Of a DNA stretch of 64,000 nucleotides, positions 9,059-16,476 are shown in pieces; the first letter of the stretch is position 1; each line of letters starts with the position of its first letter. Origin of the DNA: CAZAYY01 sp964489525 (GTDB taxonomy: Bacteria; Chloroflexota; Anaerolineae; Anaerolineales; JABWBV01); the NCBI GenBank assembly GCA_964489525.1, contig CAZAYY010000007.1, positions 102,826 to 166,825 on the forward strand. The letters run 5' to 3'. The notes under the pieces are model-generated. The model searched no databases, was not told where the DNA came from, and saw only the letters and a list, made by a program, of their open reading frames with translations. A program made the translations under genes and the position numbers.

Positions 9059-11374
9059 ATGCTGAAATGGAAAGACCCCCAGGATACTCCCCAGGCTGCG
9101 GCGCTTCACCAGGGCATTGGGGGCAGCCGGTTGGCTGCAGAAATTTTGTATCAGCGCGGCTTTTCAACCTCTCAGGCGGCCCTGCCGTTCATTGACCCCG
9201 ATTTTTACACACCGGCTTCCCCGTATGAGCTGAACGGCATGGAAACTGCCGTGGCCAGGCTGCTGAAAGCGCTGAAGCGCAAGCAACAGATTTGCGTTTG
9301 GGGCGATTTTGATGTGGATGGCCAAACTGCAACCGCTTTGCTGGTTTCGACGCTGCGGATGTTGGGTGGACAGGTGACCTATACCATTCCCAACCGGGCT
9401 GTGGAATCGCATGGCGTGCATGTGGCTTCGTTAACTCGGGTTATTCAAACGGGCGCGGAGCTAATCTTAACCTGTGATACTGGAATTTCATCTGTCGAAG
9501 CAGTTGCTGCGGCATCCAACCTGGGTGTGGATGTGATTGTTACCGATCACCACACACTGCCTGCCCAATTGCCAGAAGCCCTGGCTCTGGTGAACCCCCA
9601 ATTTTTACATGCTGACCACCCACTGGTAAATTTGCCTGGGGTGGGGGTGGCCTATAAATTAGCGGAGGCCCTGGCAGAGGCATCTGGCCAGCGTGTGCTT
9701 CCTGCTTCCATGTTCGAACTGGCAGCCCTGGGGATTGTCGCCGACCTGGCCATCCAGCACCGTGATACTCGCTATCTGCTCCAACGCGGCCTGGCGGCGC
9801 TGCGAAAAACCACCCGTCCTGGATTGGCCGCCCTGCTGCAGTTAGCCCAAATTGATTCCCCCAAATATCTGAGCGAAGAACAAATTGGCTTCCAGATTGC
9901 CCCACGACTCAATGCCGCTGGCCGGTTGGCTGACGCCCGGATTGGGGTTGAGTTTTTGCTGGCAGAAGACCCTCGCCAGGCCGCTGTGCTGGCCAACCAG
10001 TTGGAGGGGCTGAACGCTCGCCGGAAAATGCTTACCTCACAAGTGTTTGAAGCGGCAAGGCTGATGGTTGAGGCCCACCCTGAAATTTTGGAAAACCCCA
10101 TTCTGGTGCTGTCGAATCCGGCCTGGCCTGCAGGGATTGTGGGCATTGTTGCCAGCCAGGTGGTTGGCCTTTACCAAAAGCCCGCCATTTTGCTCACCCA
10201 GAGCGAGGGTGGTGGGTGGCGCGGTTCTGCTCGTTCCATGGAAGGGGTGGATATTACTGCCCTGATTGCCTCCCAAGCCGGGCTGCTCCTGGGCTATGGC
10301 GGCCATCCAATGGCTGCCGGTTTATCCATGCCTGCCGAGAACCTGGACACTTTCACACAACGTTTAAATGCAGCTGCCGCTGCTTTGCCAGGGGTGCAGA
10401 CTGCCACAAAACCCATGGAGGTGAATGCCTGGGTCAGCCTGGAGAGTCTTTCGCTTCCCCTGGTGCGCGACCTGGAACGCCTGGCCCCCTTTGGACCAGG
10501 AAACCCGCCGGTTTTACTGGCCAGCCGCGACTTGCGACTGGCTTCGGTTCGGGAAATTGGGCGCCAGCGCGAACATCTTGCGCTGCTTTTGGAAGATCCA
10601 TCTGGTTTTCGCTATCCGTGCTTTTGGTGGCAGGCTTCCCGGAGCGATTTGCCGGAGGGGCTTTTTGACCTGGCATTTACCGCCCGTTCTGGAAGTTACC
10701 GTGGCGAGCAGGAAGTGCAGCTTACCTGGCAGGCTTTTCGCCAACAAGCCGCTGTGGTGGAGGTAACCCGCACCGCCAAACAAGCGCCCCCGGCTTTCCT
10801 GGACCTGCGCCAATCGCCGGATTGGCAAACTGAACTGGCCCAGGCCGGCTTCGAGGAAGTTCAGGTATGGAAGGAAGGGCTTCGTTCCGACCCTGTCCCA
10901 GGCCGCAACCGCTATGAACTGGAGCCTGCACCGGTCCTGGTTTTCTATTCCCTGCCCCCTTCAAACAGCGTGATGCGAGAAATTCTGGAAAATGCTGCGC
11001 CGCACACCGTGGTTTTTATCAATGGAGACCCGGGCCTGGCTTCACCCCAAAAATTCTTAGAGCGTTTGGCGGGTGGCGTGAAATTTGCCATTAACCGCCA
11101 GGCCGGCCGGGTGGAATTTGAAAAGCTGGTGGTGCTTACCAACCAGACCCCGGAAGTTGTCCAACTGGGACTGGCGGTTTTGGAGAGCCAGGGTGCAATT
11201 CGGTGTGGATTTGAAGCGCGAATGGTAACCATCCAACTCGGGGATGGAGCGGCCCAGCCCGCGCTTGAATGGCTTTATCAGCAGCTTCAGCTTGCCCTGG
11301 CAGAAACGGCAGCCTATCGAAAAAATCTTCAATTAACTTCGTTACCAGGTTTGTTCGGGAATTTATTTAAGTGA
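9059..11374 (+). CDS. recJ: Single-stranded-DNA-specific 5'-3' exonuclease RecJ
   Basis: 771 aa. DHH-family phosphoesterase core with motif I DFDVDG (Asp83, Asp85, Asp87), motif II TCDTGIS and motif III TDHHT (Asp163-His164-His165), then GVGVAYKLA. The DHHA1 region has GGHPMAAGLS near 415-425. Known RecJ degrades 5'-ended single strands in recombination and repair with two Mn/Mg ions. The protein is longer than the core enzyme; the last ~200 residues are an extension I do not recognise. It begins 2 bases after the Fe-S nuclease gene, extending the DNA end-processing operon, and is followed after 7 bases by the aminotransferase gene. Confidence 0.92.
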   Translation: MLKWKDPQDTPQAAALHQGIGGSRLAAEILYQRGFSTSQAALPFIDPDFYTPASPYELNGMETAVARLLKALKRKQQICVWGDFDVDGQTATALLVSTLRMLGGQVTYTIPNRAVESHGVHVASLTRVIQTGAELILTCDTGISSVEAVAAASNLGVDVIVTDHHTLPAQLPEALALVNPQFLHADHPLVNLPGVGVAYKLAEALAEASGQRVLPASMFELAALGIVADLAIQHRDTRYLLQRGLAALRKTTRPGLAALLQLAQIDSPKYLSEEQIGFQIAPRLNAAGRLADARIGVEFLLAEDPRQAAVLANQLEGLNARRKMLTSQVFEAARLMVEAHPEILENPILVLSNPAWPAGIVGIVASQVVGLYQKPAILLTQSEGGGWRGSARSMEGVDITALIASQAGLLLGYGGHPMAAGLSMPAENLDTFTQRLNAAAAALPGVQTATKPMEVNAWVSLESLSLPLVRDLERLAPFGPGNPPVLLASRDLRLASVREIGRQREHLALLLEDPSGFRYPCFWWQASRSDLPEGLFDLAFTARSGSYRGEQEVQLTWQAFRQQAAVVEVTRTAKQAPPAFLDLRQSPDWQTELAQAGFEEVQVWKEGLRSDPVPGRNRYELEPAPVLVFYSLPPSNSVMREILENAAPHTVVFINGDPGLASPQKFLERLAGGVKFAINRQAGRVEFEKLVVLTNQTPEVVQLGLAVLESQGAIRCGFEARMVTIQLGDGAAQPALEWLYQQLQLALAETAAYRKNLQLTSLPGLFGNLFK

Positions 11375-11381
11375 GGTTTTT

Positions 11382-12605
11382 ATGCCCCAGTTGGCCATTC
11401 ATGGCGGTTTGCCTGTTCGGAACGGCCCTTTTCCCCCCTGGCCGGTGTCGGATCACCGGGATACTGCCGCGTTAACGGAGGTGGTTCAGTCAGGCCAGTG
11501 GGGAGGCTTTCCTTACCCTGGGCCGCAAACAGCCCGTTTTCTGGGTCGTTTCCAGGCTTTGTTAGGCGGTGGGTATCCTGTCGCGGTATTGAATGGAACC
11601 ATTACGATGGAGGTGGCGCTGCGAGCGGCAGGAATTGGTTGGGGAGATGAGGTAATTGTTCCGGCCTATACTTTCCAGGCAACCGCGGCAGCCCCGATGG
11701 CGGCGGGGGCAATTCCGGTGATTGTGGATATTGACCCGGAGACCTATTGTATTTCTCCAGAGGCAATCCGGGCTGCCATTACTCCCAAAACCAGGGCAAT
11801 CATCCCGGTGCATGTGGGGGCTCACATGGCAGACATGGATGCTATTATGCAAACTGCTGAAGATCATAATCTGATCGTAATTGAAGATTGTGCCCATGTG
11901 CCCGGTTCCGCCTGGCGAGGTCGTTCTGCTGGCCTTTGGGGTCATTTTGGCTCGTTCAGTTTGCAGTCTTTTAAGCTGATTACTTCAGGGGAAGGGGGGG
12001 TGTTGGTCTGCCGGACGGCGGATATGGCTACGCTGGCTGAAAGCATTGTGGACTGTGGCAGGCCCCACGACCCCGCTGGGGTGCAGTACACCATGGGCGC
12101 CAATCTACGGATGACAGAATTCCAGTCAGCCCTTGCCAATGTCTCCCTCGACCGTTTCCACGAATTGGCCGAAGAACGGGCTGAAAATGCGGCTATCCTC
12201 GACGCGAAGTTGGCCGCAATCCCTGGGATTAGATTGCTAAGGAAAGACCAGCGCCAGACCAGCCGCAGTTATTACCGCTATGTGTTTGGCATATCCCCGC
12301 AGGTTTTTGGTATAGATAACCACCGCTTTTGCCAGGTGCTCCAGGCCGAGGGGATTCCCTGCTATCCTGGCTATGACCCGATGCACCAGTACCCTCTTTT
12401 CCAGCCGATGCTCTCGCGTCTGCCAGTTCCTTCCGCGTTTCCAGAATATTTTCAATTTGACCGGATGCACCTGCCGGTTGCGGAGCGGGTCGGCCGCCAG
12501 GAGGGTGTCTGGTTGTACGAAAGTGTGCTCCGAGCTGGCCTTCGCGGTGTGGAGGATGTTGCCAGGGCCGTTGAAAAAATTTTGCTTAACAAAGCAGATT
12601 TGTGA
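11382..12605 (+). CDS. DegT/DnrJ/EryC1/StrS-family PLP aminotransferase
   Basis: 407-aa fold-type I aminotransferase. Visible marks are the LNGTITMEVALRAAGI nucleotide-sugar/PLP pocket, DEVIVPAYTFQATA, IEDCAHVPGS with the pyridine-binding Asp, and the Schiff-base lysine in SLQSFKLITSGEGG. Family members transfer amino groups to keto-sugars or keto-cyclitols, or act as AHBA-synthase-like enzymes; the exact substrate cannot be read here. It has a GTGAGG ribosome site and starts 7 bases after recJ, so it ends the seven-gene array. No nucleotide-sugar genes flank it, so its link to DNA repair is probably only transcriptional. Confidence 0.88.
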   Translation: MPQLAIHGGLPVRNGPFPPWPVSDHRDTAALTEVVQSGQWGGFPYPGPQTARFLGRFQALLGGGYPVAVLNGTITMEVALRAAGIGWGDEVIVPAYTFQATAAAPMAAGAIPVIVDIDPETYCISPEAIRAAITPKTRAIIPVHVGAHMADMDAIMQTAEDHNLIVIEDCAHVPGSAWRGRSAGLWGHFGSFSLQSFKLITSGEGGVLVCRTADMATLAESIVDCGRPHDPAGVQYTMGANLRMTEFQSALANVSLDRFHELAEERAENAAILDAKLAAIPGIRLLRKDQRQTSRSYYRYVFGISPQVFGIDNHRFCQVLQAEGIPCYPGYDPMHQYPLFQPMLSRLPVPSAFPEYFQFDRMHLPVAERVGRQEGVWLYESVLRAGLRGVEDVARAVEKILLNKADL

Positions 12606-12625
12606 ACTTGAATCTTGTTTTCTCC

Positions 12626-12656
12626 TTGTATGACCGGGTATCCATTGGATTATAAT
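12626..12656 (+). promoter_or_regulatory. Promoter of the ECF sigma gene, possibly giving a leaderless mRNA
   Basis: A perfect TATAAT lies at 12651-12656 with only a weak TTGTAT 19 bases upstream at 12626-12631. The expected transcription start, 6-7 bases after the -10 element, coincides with the A of the chosen ATG at 12663, and no clear Shine-Dalgarno precedes that ATG. Confidence 0.5.
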
Positions 12657-12662
12657 CAAGGT

Positions 12663-13268
12663 ATGACCAGCCTGGATCTAGAACTGGATTTACTGGAACG
12701 AATTCGCCAGGGTGAACGTGCGGCCTGCGATGAATGTGTGGAGCTGCACTACGAGGGGATGCGGCGGGTTGCTATGCGCCTGGTGCGCGATCCCCTTGAG
12801 GCGGAGGATATTGTCCAGGAGGCCTTTCTCAATGCGTTTACGGGTATTCAAGGTTTCAGCGGTCGTTCGCGTTTGAGCACCTGGCTGTACCGCATCACCT
12901 ATAATGTTGCCCTTAACCACCTGCGCAAACAGGCTCCGGCCTCCCTGTCTTTGGAAATACCCACGCCGGCTTCTGACAGTGGCGACAGTGCGGAAATTCA
13001 GTTGTTTGATTGGTGCTGCCTGCCTGAAGATGATTTGCTGCGGGCCGAGGCCCTGGGATATATTGACAAAGCGATTGATCACCTCCCGGACACATTGCGC
13101 GAGGTGTTTTTGTTGCGCGAATTTGACGGCCTGTCCACGGCTGAAGTTGCCCAGGCTTTAGGTATCAGCGAAAGCGCTGCCAAGGTTCGCCTGCATCGCG
13201 CCCGGCAGGCCATGCGTGAGCAGTTAGAGACCTATTTTGGCCGGGATTTCTCTTACCCCAAACCATAA
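12663..13268 (+). CDS. ECF-type RNA polymerase sigma-70 factor
   Basis: 201 aa from ATG 12663; an in-frame ATG at 12630 lies upstream of the -10 element and is therefore disfavoured. Region 2 is seen in DPLEAEDIVQEAFLNAF and GRSRLSTWLYRI near residues 40-80. Region 4 is LPDTLREVFLLREFDGLSTAEVA followed by the helix-turn-helix GISESAAKVRLHRARQ. Group IV sigma factors are usually held by an anti-sigma factor. None is adjacent; a V4R-domain protein follows after 25 bases instead. Target promoters are unknown. Confidence 0.9.
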   Translation: MTSLDLELDLLERIRQGERAACDECVELHYEGMRRVAMRLVRDPLEAEDIVQEAFLNAFTGIQGFSGRSRLSTWLYRITYNVALNHLRKQAPASLSLEIPTPASDSGDSAEIQLFDWCCLPEDDLLRAEALGYIDKAIDHLPDTLREVFLLREFDGLSTAEVAQALGISESAAKVRLHRARQAMREQLETYFGRDFSYPKP

Positions 13269-13293
13269 GACCCAATTTGTGAGGAGACCTGCA

Positions 13294-13911
13294 ATGAACA
13301 CGAAAAACCTGATGATGCCCAATTCTCTGATGCTCCAGGCGTTGAAAGCGATCGAAGAAGTGATGGGTGTTCAAGGGCTTAATGCAGTTCTTCGCACCTC
13401 CGGGTTGGAGGGGTACATTGACAATTATCCACCGAACAACCTGGAACCAGCCATCTCGTTTGCCGATTACGCCCGGCTGAATGAGGCTATTGAACAGTTT
13501 TACGGACGGGGTGGGCGCGGGATGTTGAAACGCATTGGCCGGGCTTCTTTCTTATACGGAGTTCGTGAACAACCTGCGCTGTTGGGTTTGGCAGGGGTGG
13601 CCCTCAAACTGATGCCAAAGCGCCAGCGTGTAAAGTTTATTCTCAATGCCATAGGCAGCGCCTTAAAAAAGACCACACCCGATTCAGAGTTTTGGGTGGA
13701 TGACCGGGATGGCGCCATGGCCTACTGCGTGCGGGAGTGTTCGATTTGCGCCAACCGGAACAGTGAAGCCCCAGTGGGGCATCTTTTGGTGGGGTCTTTG
13801 AGCGAAGCTGTCAAATGGGCTACTGGGGAAGACCTGGAGATACGCGAGACAAAATGCCTGGCAAAAGGGGACCCTTATGGTCGTTTTGAGGTGGAAGTAG
13901 AAAAACCGTGA
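13294..13911 (+). CDS. V4R-domain protein (4-vinyl reductase-like small-molecule-binding domain)
   Basis: 205 aa from ATG 13294, behind GAGGAG. The C-terminal ~80 residues resemble the V4R domain (bacteriochlorophyll vinyl reductase, XylR N-domain type), ending in ETKCLAKGDPYGRFEV; the usual final Cys of that motif is Tyr. A C-x3-C-x2-C cluster (YCVRECSICA) suggests metal or Fe-S binding. The N-terminal half is helical and resembles the heme-NO-binding-like fold that often accompanies V4R. It lies between an ECF sigma gene and an amidohydrolase gene that it overlaps by four bases. A sensory role acting on the sigma factor is inference from position. Confidence 0.7.
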   Translation: MNTKNLMMPNSLMLQALKAIEEVMGVQGLNAVLRTSGLEGYIDNYPPNNLEPAISFADYARLNEAIEQFYGRGGRGMLKRIGRASFLYGVREQPALLGLAGVALKLMPKRQRVKFILNAIGSALKKTTPDSEFWVDDRDGAMAYCVRECSICANRNSEAPVGHLLVGSLSEAVKWATGEDLEIRETKCLAKGDPYGRFEVEVEKP

Positions 13912-14933
13912 ACGAATTTGTCTATTTTTATCCGGAAGGTCACGAAAAACACACTGCCCCCCAACACCCCGAAAGGCCCGAACGCATCACTGCAATGGTC
14001 CAGGGTTTGGAAGAGGCCGGATTATGGAAGGGTTACCCCAGGTTAAGCCCGATTGAATTATCCCCTGCGTTCCTGCATTTGGTGCATACCCCGGCGCATT
14101 TACGCCTGGTTGAGCGCATGAGTCGGGCAGAAACCCCCCTGGATGGCGATACTTTTCTGACGCGCAGCACCTGGCAGCTGGCGTTAAATGCGGCGGGTGG
14201 TGCGGCTGCCCTGGCTTTGGCAGTTTGGGATCGCAAGGCTGCCAGCGGTTTTGCCCTGACTCGGCCCCCGGGTCACCACGCAACCCCTGACCGCGCAATG
14301 GGTTTTTGCCTGCTCAACAACGTGGCAATTGCTGCACAGGCATTAATTACCCTGACTGGGGCGCGTAAAGTCGCCATTGTAGACCTTGATTTGCACCATG
14401 GGAATGGGACCCAGGATATTTTTTACAACCGCGGGGATGTTTTCTTCGTCTCCACCCACCAATCCCCGCTTTACCCTGGAACGGGCGGGCTGTATGAAAC
14501 TGGCAGTGGGGCCGGGGCGGGTTCTACCCTGAACCTGCCGTTCCCCCCATATTCAGGTGACCAGGCGTTTTTGGTTGGGATGGATGAGGTGATTTTGCCC
14601 TTGCTGGAGCGTGCCAGGCCGGAAATGATCCTGGTTAGTTTTGGGGTTGACCCCCACTGGCGCGACCCATTGGGCAACCTGCTCCTTTCTGCTGAAGTTT
14701 ACGGTAGGCTGATTGCAAGCTTAAAAACCTTTGCAGCCGCCCACTGCCATGGACGCATTGCCTTGTTCCTTGAAGGTGGGTACGATTTGTTGGGAGCCAG
14801 TTCCTGTGCGGTGGCCGGGGTCTCGGCACTTCTCGACCGGCCATTTAACGACCCCGTTGGCCCATCTCCATTGAAGGAAAGTGGAGCCTGGGCGGATGTG
14901 ATTCATAAAGCCCGCCTGCACTGGGGTTTGTAA
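13908..14933 (+). CDS. Histone-deacetylase-family Zn amidohydrolase
   Basis: 341 aa starting at GTG 13908, overlapping the preceding stop (GTGA). Class II HDAC/acetylpolyamine-amidohydrolase fold: HPERPERI at the N-terminus, RPPGHHA, the DLDLHHGNGTQ zinc motif (Asp161, His163), DPHWRDPLG with the third ligand Asp248, and EGGYDL near the C-terminus, where the catalytic Tyr usually lies. Bacterial members deacetylate polyamines, lysines or small amides; the substrate is unknown. It is the last gene before a bidirectional terminator. Confidence 0.92.
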   Translation: MNEFVYFYPEGHEKHTAPQHPERPERITAMVQGLEEAGLWKGYPRLSPIELSPAFLHLVHTPAHLRLVERMSRAETPLDGDTFLTRSTWQLALNAAGGAAALALAVWDRKAASGFALTRPPGHHATPDRAMGFCLLNNVAIAAQALITLTGARKVAIVDLDLHHGNGTQDIFYNRGDVFFVSTHQSPLYPGTGGLYETGSGAGAGSTLNLPFPPYSGDQAFLVGMDEVILPLLERARPEMILVSFGVDPHWRDPLGNLLLSAEVYGRLIASLKTFAAAHCHGRIALFLEGGYDLLGASSCAVAGVSALLDRPFNDPVGPSPLKESGAWADVIHKARLHWGL

Positions 14934-14951
14934 GGGTATTTGCCTTATCCT

Positions 14952-14993
14952 AAAAAAACACCCTGGCCGGTTTTTCCGACCAGGGTGTTTTTT
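14952..14993. terminator. Bidirectional intrinsic terminator
   Basis: Stem ACACCCTGGCCGG / CCGACCAGGGTGT (one mismatch) around TTTTT, flanked by an A-run on the left and a T-run on the right. It sits between the convergent HDAC-like gene and the minus-strand membrane-protein gene and can serve both. Confidence 0.9.
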
Positions 14994-15002
14994 GATTCCA
15001 GA

Positions 15003-15518
15003 TTATCCTACATACTGCGCAATCGCCATTCCCAGCAAAGACACGGCTGAAAGCACAGCCGAAATCTGCCCGGCTTTTTCGATCTTCTGGCTTAAATCCT
15101 GAATCGCCTGCATCTGCGCCGGGCTGGGTGGCTTGCCAGCGCTTTCGATTTCTGCGGCAATTTTGCTCACCCGCTCGGTTTTAACTCGAATGGAGAAAAA
15201 CCCGTGCGCCCAGGATGCCAGGCCGAAGATGGCCCCAAGGGTAAGGGTCAGGCCTGAGGGGGATTGGAAAACACTCAGCCGGAATCCGTAGATGATCCCG
15301 TACAGCACCAACCCGCTGAGCATTGTCAGGGTGGCGGCAATGCCCATGTAGGCACTGAATTTTGTTTTTGCCACGAGGGCTTGCATAAATTTCTTGCCTT
15401 CCGGGCCGCTGAGGGCAACCGCCGGGGTCAGCACGGACAGTTGAAAAAACTGGGTTCCCACCCAATAGACACCGCCAAAGATGTGCACCAGGCGCAGAAC
15501 GATCATCAAGATATTCAT
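15003..15518 (-). CDS. Small integral membrane protein, four predicted TM helices
   Basis: 171 aa from the ATG at 15518, with AAAGGAG correctly spaced; a longer frame begins 7 codons upstream without a ribosome site. Four hydrophobic stretches are seen: near the N-terminus (MIVLRLVHIFGGVYWVG), MGIAATLTMLSGLVLYG, LTLGAIFGLASWAHGFF and a C-terminal AVLSAVSLLGMAIA. The conserved-looking His in the first helix and overall layout recall the CopD/DUF2269 group, but this is a weak match. Function unknown. Transcribed alone toward the shared terminator. Confidence 0.7.
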   Translation of the reverse strand: MNILMIVLRLVHIFGGVYWVGTQFFQLSVLTPAVALSGPEGKKFMQALVAKTKFSAYMGIAATLTMLSGLVLYGIIYGFRLSVFQSPSGLTLTLGAIFGLASWAHGFFSIRVKTERVSKIAAEIESAGKPPSPAQMQAIQDLSQKIEKAGQISAVLSAVSLLGMAIAQYVG

Positions 15519-15608
15519 CTTTTCTCTCCTTTGATTCATAGAATGGGGATTTATTAAGGGTCATAACCCCTGTGGGTCGTTTTCGTTGCGCCTGTTGGAT
15601 TGGGGGGA

Positions 15609-15645
15609 TAAAAAAAGCCCTAACGGTTCCCGGTACCGTTAGGGC
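15609..15645 (-). terminator. Intrinsic terminator of tRNA-Pro
   Basis: On the minus strand a perfect 10-bp stem GCCCTAACGG / CCGTTAGGGC is followed by seven T. It begins 8 bases after the tRNA 3' end. Confidence 0.92.
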
Positions 15646-15652
15646 ACGTGCT

Positions 15653-15727
<75 letters not shown>

Positions 15728-15739
15728 ATTAGCCCCAGC

Positions 15740-15768
15740 ATTATAGCCGTAAATCGTGTGAATGGCAA
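15740..15768 (-). promoter_or_regulatory. Promoter of tRNA-Pro
   Basis: Minus-strand TTGCCA (15763-15768), 17-base spacer, TATAAT (15740-15745). The -10 box ends 12 bases before the mature tRNA 5' end. Confidence 0.88.
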
Positions 15769-15840
15769 GCCCAATATTTTGATGTCTTTTTATGTCTCGG
15801 CCCAACAAAAAAGGGGGGCGAACAAGTTCTTTTTTGTTTA

Positions 15841-15869
15841 TTGACAGACAGGCTGCTTCTTGCTAGAAT
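15841..15869 (+). promoter_or_regulatory. Promoter of the TetR/fatty-acid array
   Basis: Consensus -35 TTGACA (15841-15846), exactly 17 bases, then TAGAAT (15864-15869). The expected start near 15876 falls inside the palindromic operator that follows. Confidence 0.9.
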
Positions 15870-15871
15870 AA

Positions 15872-15889
15872 ACCTACCGACCGGTAGGT
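15872..15889. promoter_or_regulatory. Probable TetR operator (autoregulation)
   Basis: Perfect palindrome ACCTACC-GACC-GGTAGGT directly after the -10 box and over the predicted transcription start, 17 bases upstream of the tetR-family start codon. Its size and position are typical of TetR-family self-repression. Confidence 0.8.
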
Positions 15890-15905
15890 AGATTGTTGAG
15901 TTCAG

Positions 15906-16469
15906 ATGACACGAGAAGATATCCTGTTAACTGCAGCGCAAATTTTCCGTTTGAAGGGATTTCATGCTGCCTCCATGCAGGATATTGCCGATGCGGTCCA
16001 TCTTCGCAAAGCCAGCCTGTATCATCATGTTTCATCCAAGCAGGAAATATTGGGTGAGCTCCTCGATCGGGCTCTGGATTTGATGATTGGTCGCATGGAA
16101 ACCATCCTGGCCTTGCCAACCGACCCGGCCGAAAAACTCAGCCAGGCAGTCCATGCCTATTTGGAAACCATCTTTGAAAACCGCGACCTGGCTGCTGTGC
16201 TCATTCTGGAATTTCGTTCTTTAGAAGGCGAGCACCGTGCCCGGCATCTGCCGCGCCGGGATCACTTTGAAGCGCTCTGGCGGCAGTTAATTGAAGAAGC
16301 CATTGCATATGGACGTTTTGCAAGGCAGGATGCTTCGATTGCGGCCAAAGCCTTGCTGGGAACGATGAATTATGCAATCACCTGGTTCCGACCGGATGGC
16401 CCTCAACCGGGCCCGGTGATTGCTCAAAAATTTGTGGACTTGTTTTTATCGGGTCTTTTGGTGCGTTGA
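15906..16469 (+). CDS. TetR-family transcriptional repressor
   Basis: 187 aa. The N-terminal DNA-binding domain is canonical: ILLTAAQIFRLKGFHAASMQDIA, then helix-turn-helix VHLRKASLYHHVSSKQEIL (residues 28-46). The C-terminal helical ligand-binding domain is variable. Members beside acyl-CoA dehydrogenase and thiolase genes often respond to acyl-CoA (FadR/KstR2 type), which is the inferred ligand here. It heads a plus-strand array of metabolic genes and has its own near-consensus promoter with an overlapping palindrome, so it probably represses itself and the array. Confidence 0.92.
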   Translation: MTREDILLTAAQIFRLKGFHAASMQDIADAVHLRKASLYHHVSSKQEILGELLDRALDLMIGRMETILALPTDPAEKLSQAVHAYLETIFENRDLAAVLILEFRSLEGEHRARHLPRRDHFEALWRQLIEEAIAYGRFARQDASIAAKALLGTMNYAITWFRPDGPQPGPVIAQKFVDLFLSGLLVR

Positions 16470-16476
16470 GGTGATG

